A stretch of 34,300 nucleotides of DNA from CALXSC01 sp035470525 (GCA_035470525.1 DATIQT010000051.1:1-34300); one strand, 5' to 3'; shown: positions 1-8,473, counted from the first letter of the stretch. Numbers and translations: made by a program. The notes: generated by a model from the letters alone, not told the origin.

Positions 1-10
1 ACAAAAAAGA

Positions 11-112
11 ACGAGGAAAATTAATTTTTTATTCCGAAGGTTTATAACTTAATACATCAAGGAATAAAAAATTAAGTTGACGAAGTTATTTAAAGTGTAA
101 GTTATATTCAGA
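11..112 (+). repeat. Structured repeat, copy 1 (15-bp perfect stem)
   Basis: An exact 15-bp inverted repeat (21-35 with 61-75) encloses a 25-nt loop containing TATAACTTAATAC (43-55). The hairpin is preceded by ACGAGG (11-16) and followed by GACGAAG (79-85). The same order of blocks (ACGAGGA, arm, TATAACTTAATAC, arm, GACGAAG, AAGTTA) recurs at 18100-18200, and the last part occurs in reverse orientation at 3284-3348. The arms differ in sequence between copies while remaining able to pair, which fits a structured repeat family rather than chance. Its function and mobility are unknown. It lies upstream of the first gene and could be part of that gene's leader. Confidence 0.6.
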
Positions 113-204
113 TGTAATAAATGTTATTTGTTTTAACTATATAAATATTATTGAATAAAATAATTTTATATTTAATATACCTATTAAAACAACTAAAAAT
201 ATAT

Positions 205-1659
205 ATGGAAGAAAAAAACAAATATAAAATAGAAATAATTAAAACTTTTTTAGAAGAAAAAAAATATGATATCATTGTTAATCAAAAAATATTGGAAAGC
301 AAAATAAGAACTTCTTTATTAATTCATTATTATTATAATAATGAAATTAAAGAAAAAATTAAAGATAACTCTTTTCCTTTTGAAATCAAGAATGAATTTC
401 ATTGTACTGATATACATGGAGATATGTGTTTATTAATAAACCATATAATTAATAGTGGTTTAGGGAATTTAAACAAAGAAGAACCAGCTTTACTTTATAA
501 AATTGAAAATAAAGAAAAAAAACAAATTCCATTTACAATGGAAAATCTTAAAGACAAAAATACAATAATTGTTCCTAACTTTGAAATTAATCCAGATTTT
601 ATTAAGGAAAATAAAAAATTTATTTTTCATGGAGATTTATTTAATAGGGGAAATGAATCTATTAGTTGTTTTATTGCGATGTTAAATTTGATAGATGATT
701 TTAATAAAAAAAAGATTGAATTAAATAATCAAAATGATAGTTGTTTGTTGTGGTTAGCAGGTAATCATGACGTTGATTTTTTAACAACTAAATATATATA
801 TAATGAAAAAGAATATGGTGATGATAAATTAGAATTTATTAGAAATGAATTAGAAAAATTATTGAAAGGAAATAATTTTGTTTTTTGCTATCATACTAAA
901 GGAACTAATGTTTTATCTTCTCATACAATTTTCAATAAAGAAGAAACTATTGATTTTCTTAAAAATATTACCGGCAATAAAGAACAAATTTATAGTAAAA
1001 TTATAAATAAAATTGAAGAAAATAAAGATTTAAATAATGAAGATATAGAAAATTTATCATTGATAGTAAACAAATATTTTAATTCATCTGTATTAGAAAA
1101 AAAAGAAGAATTTTTATTCAGAGCTTTTTGTGCTAATGAAAAGAATAAAGGTTTATTATGTTTTAAAACTATTTTTAATTATAATACAATAGATGGATTA
1201 AAAATGATTATAGGACATAATGATGATAAAAATAGTCCTACTTTTTTAAATAACGTTCTTTGTTTAGATGTTGGTGGAAGTATTGGTTTTAATAGTCCTG
1301 ATGGTGTTTATAAAAGTTATGAAATTTATTCTGATTATTTATCTTTACAAGATGGAAATATTATTCAATATAAAGTTTATGAGAAAGATATTAGAGCTCC
1401 TTTTTTAAATAGTAAAATAAAGAAAGGTGAAAAATTAAATGAAGAATTTAAATTATTGTTAAGACTTATGCCTAATAGTTTCGGTTCTGGTATACCAATT
1501 TCTTATAGAGAAAATGAAAACAATTTTCCTAAATCTAATTTAATTAATCTATTAAATGGAAATCAAAATATTTTATCTTTTAAACCTAATGAAGAAACTG
1601 GTCAAACTGATAAATTAAAAGAAAAATGTCCGCAAAAAAGTAATAACCTTTCTCAATAA
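205..1659 (+). CDS. Calcineurin-like metallophosphoesterase (PPP-type)
   Basis: The 484-residue protein (counted from ATG 205) carries the metal-site motifs of the calcineurin-like phosphoesterase fold in order: DIHGD (about 69-73), HGDLFNRG (142-149), GNHD (186-189) and a later GHNDD. GDxxxRG and GNHD spacing resembles PPP protein phosphatases and diadenosine tetraphosphatases, so a metal-dependent phosphoesterase is secure, but the substrate is not. The frame is open to a TTG at 151, which would add a short hydrophobic stretch (NKIILYLIYLLKQLKIY). I prefer ATG 205 because it is a better codon, although neither start has a clear Shine-Dalgarno. The Asn/Lys-rich composition matches the surrounding AT-rich DNA. 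There is no signal peptide from ATG 205 and no operon partner. Confidence 0.75.
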   Translation: MEEKNKYKIEIIKTFLEEKKYDIIVNQKILESKIRTSLLIHYYYNNEIKEKIKDNSFPFEIKNEFHCTDIHGDMCLLINHIINSGLGNLNKEEPALLYKIENKEKKQIPFTMENLKDKNTIIVPNFEINPDFIKENKKFIFHGDLFNRGNESISCFIAMLNLIDDFNKKKIELNNQNDSCLLWLAGNHDVDFLTTKYIYNEKEYGDDKLEFIRNELEKLLKGNNFVFCYHTKGTNVLSSHTIFNKEETIDFLKNITGNKEQIYSKIINKIEENKDLNNEDIENLSLIVNKYFNSSVLEKKEEFLFRAFCANEKNKGLLCFKTIFNYNTIDGLKMIIGHNDDKNSPTFLNNVLCLDVGGSIGFNSPDGVYKSYEIYSDYLSLQDGNIIQYKVYEKDIRAPFLNSKIKKGEKLNEEFKLLLRLMPNSFGSGIPISYRENENNFPKSNLINLLNGNQNILSFKPNEETGQTDKLKEKCPQKSNNLSQ

Positions 1660-1782
1660 ATTATTATAAACTTATAAATATGATTTATAATAAAATTTAA
1701 AATAATACATCGTTATAACTATAAGACTTGTAAAATAATTTAATTTACATAACATCTTACCAACTAATAATTATATGACAAA

Positions 1783-2502
1783 ATGAGTAGACCATCAGGA
1801 AGAAAGAGAAATGAATTAAGAGAAGTTATTATTGAACCAAATGTGAATAAATATGCGGAAGGTTCTTGCTTAATTTCTTGTGGAAATACAAAGGTTTTGT
1901 GTACAGCAACTATTGAGGAAAAAGTACCAGCATTTTTGAAAAATGCTGGAAAAGGTGGTTGGGTAACGGCTGAATATAGTATGCTTCCAAGATCGTCTCA
2001 AGAAAGAATACAAAGAGAAATAAGCGTTGGTAAACCAAACAGTAGAACAACTGAAATTCAAAGGTTGATCGGTAGAAGTTTGAGAGCTTGTATGGATATG
2101 AAAACTTTAGGTGAAAGGCAAATAATTATTGATTGTGATGTACTACAAGCTGATGGTGGAACTAGGTGTGCTTCAATAACTGGCGGATATGTAGCTTTAA
2201 ATCTTGCGGTGCAAAAAATGATGAGAGAAAGACATTTGAAAATTAATCCAATTACTGGAATAATTACGGCGGTTTCGTGTGGTATATATAAAGGAAATAC
2301 AGTTCTTGATTTGGATTATGAGGAAGATAGTAATTCAGATGCTGATGTAAATTTTATAATAAACGATAAGCAGGAACTTGTTGAGGTTCAAGGAACAGCA
2401 GAAGGTAAACCTTTTGGTTTTTCAAGGCTTGATGAGATGTATAAGCTTGCTCTTGAGGGGATTGATGTTTTGATGCAAAAGCAAAGAGAAGCTATAAAGT
2501 AG
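1783..2502 (+). CDS. rph: Ribonuclease PH
   Basis: This is a phosphorolytic 3'-5' exoribonuclease that trims tRNA 3' ends. The 239 residues match the usual family length. The protein begins SRPSGRKRNELR and contains SRTTEIQRLIGRSLRAC (about 87-103) and DCDVLQADGGTRCASITGG (117-135), the RNase PH signature blocks including the phosphate-binding arginines. The ATG at 1783 gives the canonical N-terminus; there is no strong Shine-Dalgarno. The gene stands alone, with non-coding DNA on both sides, and is not next to hrcA as it is in some relatives. Confidence 0.96.
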   Translation: MSRPSGRKRNELREVIIEPNVNKYAEGSCLISCGNTKVLCTATIEEKVPAFLKNAGKGGWVTAEYSMLPRSSQERIQREISVGKPNSRTTEIQRLIGRSLRACMDMKTLGERQIIIDCDVLQADGGTRCASITGGYVALNLAVQKMMRERHLKINPITGIITAVSCGIYKGNTVLDLDYEEDSNSDADVNFIINDKQELVEVQGTAEGKPFGFSRLDEMYKLALEGIDVLMQKQREAIK

Positions 2503-2640
2503 TTGTAATAATATTAATGTTTTCAATGTTTGTTTAATTAATGTGTAATGCCAATTAAGTAATTTAAATGAAAGAACTTGCAAATAAAATTATAATGCCT
2601 TAATTTACAAGGCGTAGAAGTTAATTTCAAAAGAGGTATT

Positions 2641-2841
2641 ATGAAAATAATACAAGATAATAAAAATATAAAAAAGCTAAATAATGATAATTCACCTATT
2701 GAGTAAATGAAAAATGGTTTTGAATCATTTTTAGCAGATAAAAATAATTTTAATACTGAAGAAGGAAAAAATTTTAATAAAAATTTATTTGTTGAACGAA
2801 TTAAAAGACCAAATAATTTAGAAAATCAAAATATTATATAA
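2641..2841 (+). pseudogene. Small gene interrupted by in-frame TAA
   Basis: An AGAGG Shine-Dalgarno (2632-2636) precedes ATG 2641, which opens a 21-codon frame ending in TAA (2704-2706). The very next codon is an ATG in the same frame, and the frame then runs 44 codons to TAA 2839-2841. A strong terminator follows at once. Read through, it would be a hydrophilic protein of about 66 residues joined as NSPIE-stop-MKNGFESF. A CAA-to-TAA change would explain the interruption; alternatives are two tiny coupled proteins or a stop-codon read-through. I recognise no family. The ribosome site and terminator argue that this was, or is, a genuine expressed unit. Confidence 0.5.
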
Positions 2842-2851
2842 ATTTTAAAAC

Positions 2852-2880
2852 AAAACTCATCAAATTGATGGGTTTTTATG
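2852..2880 (+). terminator. Rho-independent terminator
   Basis: AAAACTCATC (2852-2861), the loop AAATT and GATGGGTTTT form a 10-bp stem with one T-G pair, followed by further T residues. It starts 10 bases after the small interrupted gene and should end that transcript. Confidence 0.75.
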
Positions 2881-2931
2881 TATTTTTATAAATAAATTTT
2901 ACAAAACTATAGAATTAATTTAATATGATAA

Positions 2932-3008
2932 TGGTGGGTCTGGATGGACTCGAACCATCGACCTTTGCTTTATCAGAGCAACGCTCTAACCACCTGAGCT
3001 ACAGACCC
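2932..3008 (-). tRNA. tRNA-Ile (anticodon GAT)
   Basis: Read on the minus strand, the acceptor stem GGGTCTG (3008-3002) pairs with CAGACCC (2942-2936). The D arm contains AGCTCAGGTGGTTAGAGC, the anticodon stem-loop is TTGCT-CTGATAA-AGCAA with anticodon GAT, and the T loop contains GGTTCGAGTCC. The 3' CCA is encoded (minus strand ACCA at 2935-2932). It stands alone, not inside an rRNA operon in this window. Confidence 0.97.
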
Positions 3009-3199
3009 ACATTGAAGTTTCAACATGGGTAAGTTTAAGATTTTCAAAAATAAAAGTCAAATACTTTATTATAATAATTAGGGGAATAACGCACTTTAAG
3101 ACTTAAAGTTTAGCAATACTGTCTGAGATAATTTATTTTACACAAAACTTTATTGTATCAGTTTCCTTCACTCCTTGAGGAAGAGACACTACTGTTCAA

Positions 3200-3283
3200 G
3201 ATAATTTTTAATTTATTAAAATTAGACACCGTTATCAAAGGTTTATAAAGTTTATTATTTATATCTCACTCTTGTATTTTATT
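3200..3283 (+). pseudogene. Relic of hisC 3' end and hisC/cmk spacer
   Basis: Bases 3222-3283 match the reverse complement of 8484-8545 with 2 differences in 62, covering the last codons of hisC (LDTVIKGL-stop) and the spacer towards cmk. After the 65-bp insertion at 3284-3348 the match resumes (3349-3361 against 8483-8471, 12 of 13). Upstream of about 3222 the similarity to hisC is weak (an AAGATAATTT block near 3200) and then fades. There is no open reading frame. This is a duplicated or transposed scrap of the hisC/cmk junction, about 5 kb from the original. Confidence 0.75.
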
Positions 3284-3348
3284 AATAGTATTTTGCATTT
3301 AAACTCTACTTATACTTTAATTAACCTTCGTCATCAATAAATTTTATT
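3284..3348 (-). repeat. Structured repeat, copy 3 (partial, inserted)
   Basis: This 65-bp segment interrupts an otherwise continuous match to the hisC/cmk spacer and is bounded by the 7-bp direct repeat TTTTATT (3277-3283 and 3342-3348), resembling a target-site duplication. On the minus strand it contains GACGAAGG followed by TTAATTAAAG and TAAGT, the same block order as after the hairpins at 79-112 and 18169-18200. ACCTTC/GAAGGT near its border can form a short outer stem. It is probably a truncated member of the same family. Confidence 0.5.
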
Positions 3349-3361
3349 TGCAGAAGGTCTA
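3342..3361 (+). repeat. 20-mer repeat, copy 1
   Basis: TTTTATTTGCAGAAGGTCTA. The same 20-mer is at 18363-18382 (identical) and, inverted with one change, at 8490-8471. The latter two directly follow or overlap stop codons of cmk and the CDF gene, so the element is a gene-end sequence that has been copied. Confidence 0.65.
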
Positions 3362-3371
3362 ATATCCTTTA

Positions 3372-3399
3372 TTAACTAAGGAAAGTAAAAGGATATAAT
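3372..3399 (+). promoter_or_regulatory. Possible promoter for elm1-waaA-clpP-codB
   Basis: TTAACT (3372-3377), a 16-base spacer and TATAAT (3394-3399). The -10 is a consensus match and the -35 is weak. It would give a leader of about 165 bases before elm1. The inverted repeat TATCCTTT/AAAGGATA spans the -35/-10 region and could be an operator, but this is inference. Confidence 0.35.
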
Positions 3400-3569
3400 A
3401 TACAATATCTAATCAGTTTTAATTATTTGTTCTCTTAGTATAATTTGTTTTTTGTTAATTTAAAAAAGTAAAGTTTTAGTTGTATTAAAATTATATAATT
3501 ACATTTTTAAAAATATTGCTTTTTAATTTATGAATGTTATGTTTTAAAACAGAAACAATGGGATAGAAT

Positions 3570-4586
3570 ATGATAGTTTGGGTTTTAACCGATGAGAAGG
3601 TGGGAAGCAACAATCAATCAATAGCAATTGCTGAAAGATTATCACATTATTATGTAATCAAAAAAATTGTTTATAATAATTTTATTAGGTTTCCTAATTT
3701 CTTAAGAAGAGATACTTTAATTGGTGTTAATAAGAAACAAAGTTCAGATATAAAGCAAGATTTGCCTGATGTTGTTGTTTGTGCTGGTAGAAGGCTTTCT
3801 AGTGTCGCTCTTAATATTAAAAAGCGTTCTGAGAATAAAACTTTTGTTATTAATATAATGAAACCTGATTTGCCTTATGATAAATTTGATCTTATTCTAT
3901 TACCTGTTCATGATAATATTCCAGAAAAATATTTAAGAAATGGAAATATAATAGAAACTCATGGAAGTTTGACTATGATTAATGCTAATAGAATGAATGA
4001 AGAGAAGGAAAAATGGAATGAGTTTTTTGCTGATTATAAAAGACCTTTAGTATCTTTAATTGTTGGCGGTGATACAAAAAGTTACAAATATGATGCTAAA
4101 GAATTTGGTATAATGGTTTCTAATTTGGCAAATATTGTTAATAAAGTTTCAGGAAGTTTATTAATTACAACAAGTAGAAGAACTAATAGTGAGTGTGTTA
4201 ACCAAATTAGGAAAAAAAGTAACTGTGATCATTATATATATGATTTTAATTGGGAAAATGATGATAGAAATCTTATGAAAAGCGAATTGGGAAATCCATA
4301 TCATGCATTTTTTGGTTTATCTGATTTCTTAGTTGTTACAGGCGATTCTATGTCTATGATTTCTGAAGCTTGTTCAACAGGTAAACCAACTTATGTTTAT
4401 ATGCCGAAAAAATCATTAACTAAAAAGCATTTTAAATTTTGTAATGAAATGTTAAAATATGGATATATTAAGGAATTTGATAAAAATGTAGATTATTTAC
4501 AAAAATATGATTATAAACCGTTAAATGAAATAGATAGAATTACACAATTAATTTTCAAAAAGATGGAGGAAAATAGTGGTATATAG
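3570..4586 (+). CDS. ELM1-family protein (mitochondrial fission ELM1-like)
   Basis: The protein has 338 residues and begins MIVWVLTDEKVGSNNQS, the typical start of the ELM1 family (Mito_fiss_Elm1), with DLPDVVVCAGRRLSS (about 69-84), FVINIMKPDLPYDKFDLILLP, and a C-terminal part containing VTGDSMSMISEACSTGKPTYVY. The last block resembles the nucleotide-sugar end of GT-B glycosyltransferases. The bacterial role is not established. In alphaproteobacteria the gene often sits beside envelope-polysaccharide genes, and here its end overlaps the start of waaA by 11 bases, so translational coupling and an LPS-related role are reasonable inferences. Confidence 0.85.
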   Translation: MIVWVLTDEKVGSNNQSIAIAERLSHYYVIKKIVYNNFIRFPNFLRRDTLIGVNKKQSSDIKQDLPDVVVCAGRRLSSVALNIKKRSENKTFVINIMKPDLPYDKFDLILLPVHDNIPEKYLRNGNIIETHGSLTMINANRMNEEKEKWNEFFADYKRPLVSLIVGGDTKSYKYDAKEFGIMVSNLANIVNKVSGSLLITTSRRTNSECVNQIRKKSNCDHYIYDFNWENDDRNLMKSELGNPYHAFFGLSDFLVVTGDSMSMISEACSTGKPTYVYMPKKSLTKKHFKFCNEMLKYGYIKEFDKNVDYLQKYDYKPLNEIDRITQLIFKKMEENSGI

Positions 4587-5859
4587 AGTTTACCAAATTC
4601 TAACAATTATTTTTTCACCTATAATTGACTTATACTTATTTGTAAGATTAAAAAATGGTAAAGAAGATAAAACTAGAATTAAAGAAAGATTTGGTTGTCC
4701 AACAATTGAAAGACCTACTGGAGATATAATTTGGATACAATGTGCTAGTGTTGGTGAAAGTAATTCAGCTCTTCCTCTTGTTGATAAAATTATAGAGAAA
4801 TATAACAAAAAAATAACAATTTTGATAACTACCGGTACTATAACTAGTGCTGAACTTGTATCTGAGAAAATAAAAGATAAAAAAAATATAATACATCAAT
4901 ATACCCCAATAGATAAATATTTTGTTATTAAGAGATTTTTGAATTTTTGGAAACCAAAAGTTTTGATTACAGTTGAGTCTGAAATCTGGCCAAATATGAT
5001 TGTAATGGCTAATAAAATTTGTGATAAAGTTATGATTGTTAATGCTAAATTGTCTATTAGGTCTTTTGCAAGGTGGAAAACATTTAAAAATTTGAAGGAA
5101 ACAATTTTTGATGCAATAGATATTTGTTATCCACAAAGTCAAGATGATCAATATAGATTAATTAATCTTGGTATTCAAAATACTATATTTTTAGGAAATT
5201 TGAAGTTTGATATACCAAAGTTAAAAGTTAATCAAGAAGAATTAAATAAATTAAAAAATGAAATTGGTAATAGAAATTTAGTTTTATTTGCCTCTTCACA
5301 TATAGAAGAAGATGAAACAATTTTAGAAATTTATAAACAATTGAAAGAAAAATTTGAAGATATTTTATTTGTTTTGGCAACTAGACATGTTGAAAAAGTT
5401 GATAAAACTTTTGATTTTTTTACACAGAATAATATAAAATGTAAAAGAAGAAGTAAAAATGAAAAAATATCAGATAATGTTGAAATTTTTATTTTTGATA
5501 AAATGGGTGAAATGGGAACATTATTTGAATTAAGTAAAATAGTAGTTATGTGCGGTTCTTTAGTTGATAAAATTGGAGGACATACTCCAGTTGAACCTGC
5601 AAAACATAATTGTGCAATATTAACAGGACCTTATATAAAAAATAATAAATCTTTGTTTGTTGAATTAGAAAAAAATAAAGCTTGTATTATTTGTAAAAAT
5701 AAAAAAAATATTGTTAATGATATAGTTAAAAATATCGCATCTTTAATTACAAATAAAAAACGAGTAATTGAGTTAGGTGATAATGCAAAGATGGTTTGTG
5801 ATAAATTTTCAAATGTTGCAAACAATGTTGCTAAAAGTATAATAGAAAATTTAAAATAG
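4576..5859 (+). CDS. waaA: 3-deoxy-D-manno-octulosonic acid (Kdo) transferase
   Basis: WaaA transfers Kdo from CMP-Kdo to lipid IVA at the inner membrane, the step that starts the LPS inner core. The 427-residue length is normal. An N-terminal membrane anchor (about 1-22) is followed by WIQCASVGESNSA with the conserved catalytic glutamate, TTGTITSAEL, YTPIDKYFVIKRFLNFWKP, and VESEIWPNMI. The C-terminal GT-B half ends with GGHTPVEPAKHNCAILTGP. The start is GTG 4576, chosen because GGAGGA (about 4565-4570) sits at the right distance and the frame matches the family N-terminus. It overlaps elm1, and clpP follows after 7 bases. Confidence 0.94.
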   Translation: MVYRVYQILTIIFSPIIDLYLFVRLKNGKEDKTRIKERFGCPTIERPTGDIIWIQCASVGESNSALPLVDKIIEKYNKKITILITTGTITSAELVSEKIKDKKNIIHQYTPIDKYFVIKRFLNFWKPKVLITVESEIWPNMIVMANKICDKVMIVNAKLSIRSFARWKTFKNLKETIFDAIDICYPQSQDDQYRLINLGIQNTIFLGNLKFDIPKLKVNQEELNKLKNEIGNRNLVLFASSHIEEDETILEIYKQLKEKFEDILFVLATRHVEKVDKTFDFFTQNNIKCKRRSKNEKISDNVEIFIFDKMGEMGTLFELSKIVVMCGSLVDKIGGHTPVEPAKHNCAILTGPYIKNNKSLFVELEKNKACIICKNKKNIVNDIVKNIASLITNKKRVIELGDNAKMVCDKFSNVANNVAKSIIENLK

Positions 5860-5866
5860 GAAAAAA

Positions 5867-6475
5867 ATGGAAAAGACTGTGAATCAACTTGTACCTATGG
5901 TTATTGAGCAAACCGCAAAAGGTGAAAGAAGTTATGATATTTACTCAAGATTATTAAAAGAAAGAGTTATTTTTGTTACTGGGGAAGTTGAAGATGATAT
6001 GGCTTCTTTAATAGTTGCTCAACTTTTATTTTTGGAATCGGAAAATCCAGAAAAGGACATTTATATGTATATAAATTCACCTGGTGGTGTTGTAACATCT
6101 GGTTTGTCAATTTACGATACTATGCAATATATTAAATGCAAAGTTGTTACACTGTGTTTAGGTCAAGCTTGCTCTATGGGATCTTTATTATTAACAGCTG
6201 GTGAAAAGGGTATGAGATACTCTCTGCCAAATTCAAGAATTATGATACATCAACCATCTGGTGGTTTTAAAGGTCAAGCAGCAGATATAGAAATTCATGC
6301 AAAAGAAATTTTAGATTTAAGAAAAAGATTAAATGGAATGTATGTTAAACATACAGGTAAAACACTTGCTGATGTTGAAAAAGCTATGGATAGAGATAAT
6401 TTTATGAGTCCGGAAGAAGCTTTGAAATTTGGGCTAATTGATAAAATTATTACAAATAGAGAAGAAATAAAATAA
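5867..6475 (+). CDS. clpP: ATP-dependent Clp protease proteolytic subunit
   Basis: This is the tetradecameric serine protease chamber that works with ClpX or ClpA. The 202 residues are typical. The catalytic serine is Ser103 in GQACSMGSLLLTAG, His128 lies in PNSRIMIHQPSGG, and Asp177 in MDRDNFMSPEEAL, a complete triad. YINSPGGVVTSGLSIYDTM is the oxyanion-side signature. An AGGA precedes ATG 5867. The usual partner clpX is not downstream; a permease gene follows after 2 bases, so clpP has been separated from clpX or clpX lies elsewhere. Confidence 0.97.
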   Translation: MEKTVNQLVPMVIEQTAKGERSYDIYSRLLKERVIFVTGEVEDDMASLIVAQLLFLESENPEKDIYMYINSPGGVVTSGLSIYDTMQYIKCKVVTLCLGQACSMGSLLLTAGEKGMRYSLPNSRIMIHQPSGGFKGQAADIEIHAKEILDLRKRLNGMYVKHTGKTLADVEKAMDRDNFMSPEEALKFGLIDKIITNREEIK

Positions 6476-6477
6476 TT

Positions 6478-7737
6478 ATGAAGAGCGATTTTGAAAGAGA
6501 ACCAACCCCTGTAGAATGTTCAGTAAAATGGTGTTCTATATCATTAATATATATGGGTATAGCAATTACTTTACCATTATTTTACATCATAGCAGAAATT
6601 GCTCTTTCACTTGGCTTTTATAGGGGTATATTCGCCCTATCACTCTCTGTTTTATTTTTAAGTACTTTAGGTAGTTTTACTGGATATATTGGAGCAAAAA
6701 CAAGATTATCAACTTACATGATTTCCTCTATTGCTTTTGGAAAAAATGTTGCAAAATTTATTAATTTTCTAATGTCAGCTGTATTATTGGGTTGGTATGC
6801 AATAACACTTACTTTTTTTGGAAATTCAATTAGTACTTTTTTGATTAATGAATATAATATCTACATAAACACAGAAATTTTAATAATAATTTGTGGAACA
6901 TTAATATTAACATCTGCTATTTTTGGTTTTGATGGAATTAATAAAATAAGTGCTATATCTGTTCCTTTATTATTAGTTTTATTATATGCAATGTTAATAA
7001 ATTCATTAAACATAAAGAATTTTATTGAAATAACAAATTATGTAGGAAACAATTCTATATCTTTTGGAAAATCTGTATCAATTTTAATCGGTTCTTTTAT
7101 ATGTGGTGTATCAATATTACCAGACGTTTCAAGGTACGCAAAATTACCAAAAGATGGTGTATTAGGAGGAATATTTGGTTTCATTGGTGGACAATTTATA
7201 GTTGGAGTACCATGTCTTATTGTTGGATTAACTTTTTTAGATATTAACTTTGTAAATAACGCTATAAAATTTAGTCCTATTCTAGCTTTTATCATATTAA
7301 TTTTAGCAATATGGACAACAAATGATAACAATCTTTATTCAACTTCATTAAGTTTATCTGTTATATTTGAAAGAATTAAAAAGGTTTATATAACAATAAT
7401 ACTCGGTATTTTAGGTATTGTTTTAGCATGTTTAAATATAATGAACTATTTTGTTCCTTTTCTTTCTTTATTAGGAATTATTTTTCCTTCTATAGCTATT
7501 ATTAATATAATGGATTTTTTCTTAAGGAAAAAAGATTTTAAAGTGACAAATAAAATGATTACAAATAAAAAAGCTATAATTGCTTGGATTTGTGGTGTAA
7601 CTGTTGCCTTATTGACATATTATAAAATTATTACAATAACAACAATGTCAGCTATTGATGGACTTATAATCGCTGGTTTAATATATTTTGCACTTATTAA
7701 GTTTTTTAATATAAATTCAAGAGATGTAAATAAATAA
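6478..7737 (+). CDS. codB: Cytosine/nucleobase permease, NCS1 family
   Basis: This is an inner-membrane nucleobase:cation symporter of 419 residues with about 12 hydrophobic segments. Blocks shared with CodB include GYIGAKTRLSTYM (near 71-83), LLGWYAITLTFFG, ILPDVSRYAKLPKDGV and AIWTTNDNNLYSTSLSLS. The last is nearly the same as in E. coli CodB, which also has 419 residues. The substrate is probably cytosine or a related base. No cytosine deaminase (codA) is adjacent, so specificity is not certain. It is coupled to clpP by a 2-base gap, and no terminator is seen after it. Confidence 0.85.
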   Translation: MKSDFEREPTPVECSVKWCSISLIYMGIAITLPLFYIIAEIALSLGFYRGIFALSLSVLFLSTLGSFTGYIGAKTRLSTYMISSIAFGKNVAKFINFLMSAVLLGWYAITLTFFGNSISTFLINEYNIYINTEILIIICGTLILTSAIFGFDGINKISAISVPLLLVLLYAMLINSLNIKNFIEITNYVGNNSISFGKSVSILIGSFICGVSILPDVSRYAKLPKDGVLGGIFGFIGGQFIVGVPCLIVGLTFLDINFVNNAIKFSPILAFIILILAIWTTNDNNLYSTSLSLSVIFERIKKVYITIILGILGIVLACLNIMNYFVPFLSLLGIIFPSIAIINIMDFFLRKKDFKVTNKMITNKKAIIAWICGVTVALLTYYKIITITTMSAIDGLIIAGLIYFALIKFFNINSRDVNK

Positions 7738-7849
7738 GGAATTGTATAACTATTTATAGTTCTATTTATTAAAAAGATATTTTTCTGCATTTGTACTATT
7801 GATTTATTTTTATTCTTTTTTTAAAATTAGAAAAACCAAATAAAATATA

Positions 7850-8473
7850 ATGAAAAAACGATTATTGATAGCTATAGATGGTCCTTCAGCTTCAGGTAAA
7901 GGAACTGTAGCTAGATTTTTGTCAAAAACTTTTAACATACCACATTTAGATACAGGTGGTTTATATAGAGCAACAGCAAGAAAATGTATTGAAAATAATA
8001 TTGATTTAAATAATGAACAATTAGTTTATAACATTTCAAAAACATTAAGCAATGATGATATTATTAATCCTATGAATTTTACGGAGGATATGGGTGGTAA
8101 AGCTTCAATAGTTGCTGAAATGCAATGCGTTAGGGATAGTTTGTTTCAATTCCAAAGAAATTTCGCAAATCAAGAAGGAGGAGCAGTTTTAGATGGTAGA
8201 GACATTGGTACTGTAATTTGTCCTGATGCTGATTATAAATTTTTTATAATTGCTTCTGCAGAGGAAAGAGCAAATAGAAGATACAAAGAAATGTTAGAAA
8301 AAGGAAAAGAAGCAAATTTTAAAGATATTCTTCAAAAAATTAAAGAGAGGGATGAAAGAGATATGAATAGAGAAGCTAGTCCATTTAAAAAAGCTGATGA
8401 CGCTATACTTATTGATACAACTAATATGAGTATACAGCAAGTTTTTGATTATGTATTAAGCTTTATAAAATAG
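7850..8473 (+). CDS. cmk: Cytidylate kinase
   Basis: Cmk phosphorylates CMP and dCMP using ATP. The P-loop GPSASGKGT is at 11-19, followed by LDTGGLYRATARK (NMP-binding), LDGRDIGTVICPDADYKFFI, ERANRRYKEM and RDERDMNREASPFKKADDAILIDTT, all Cmk signatures. At 207 residues it is slightly shorter than many homologues, with no core motif missing. The TAG stop is part of the 20-mer repeat (8471-8490). It is convergent with hisC, separated by 45 bases with no clear terminator. cmk is often next to aroA in other bacteria; here it faces the end of an aromatic operon. Confidence 0.96.
   Translation: MKKRLLIAIDGPSASGKGTVARFLSKTFNIPHLDTGGLYRATARKCIENNIDLNNEQLVYNISKTLSNDDIINPMNFTEDMGGKASIVAEMQCVRDSLFQFQRNFANQEGGAVLDGRDIGTVICPDADYKFFIIASAEERANRRYKEMLEKGKEANFKDILQKIKERDERDMNREASPFKKADDAILIDTTNMSIQQVFDYVLSFIK

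Larger units (their letters stand above)
3010..3569. other. Gene-free stretch with sequence relics
   Basis: No credible coding sequence is visible. The stretch holds an interrupted palindrome ACTTTAAG-A-CTTAAAGT near 3093, a relic of the hisC 3' end (3200-3283), a 65-bp inserted piece of the structured repeat family (3284-3348), one copy of the 20-mer TTTTATTTGCAGAAGGTCTA (3342-3361), and an inverted repeat TATCCTTT/AAAGGATA (3363-3370 with 3388-3395) just before a possible promoter for elm1. Confidence 0.7.

Noticed and set aside
3093..3110. Palindrome ACTTTAAG-A-CTTAAAGT as operator or terminator
   Set aside because: No T run follows and no gene start is near; palindromes of A and T are expected by chance here.
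7746..7762. AACTAT-TT-ATAGTT palindrome after codB as a terminator
   Set aside because: Two-base loop, weak stem and no T tract directly after it.
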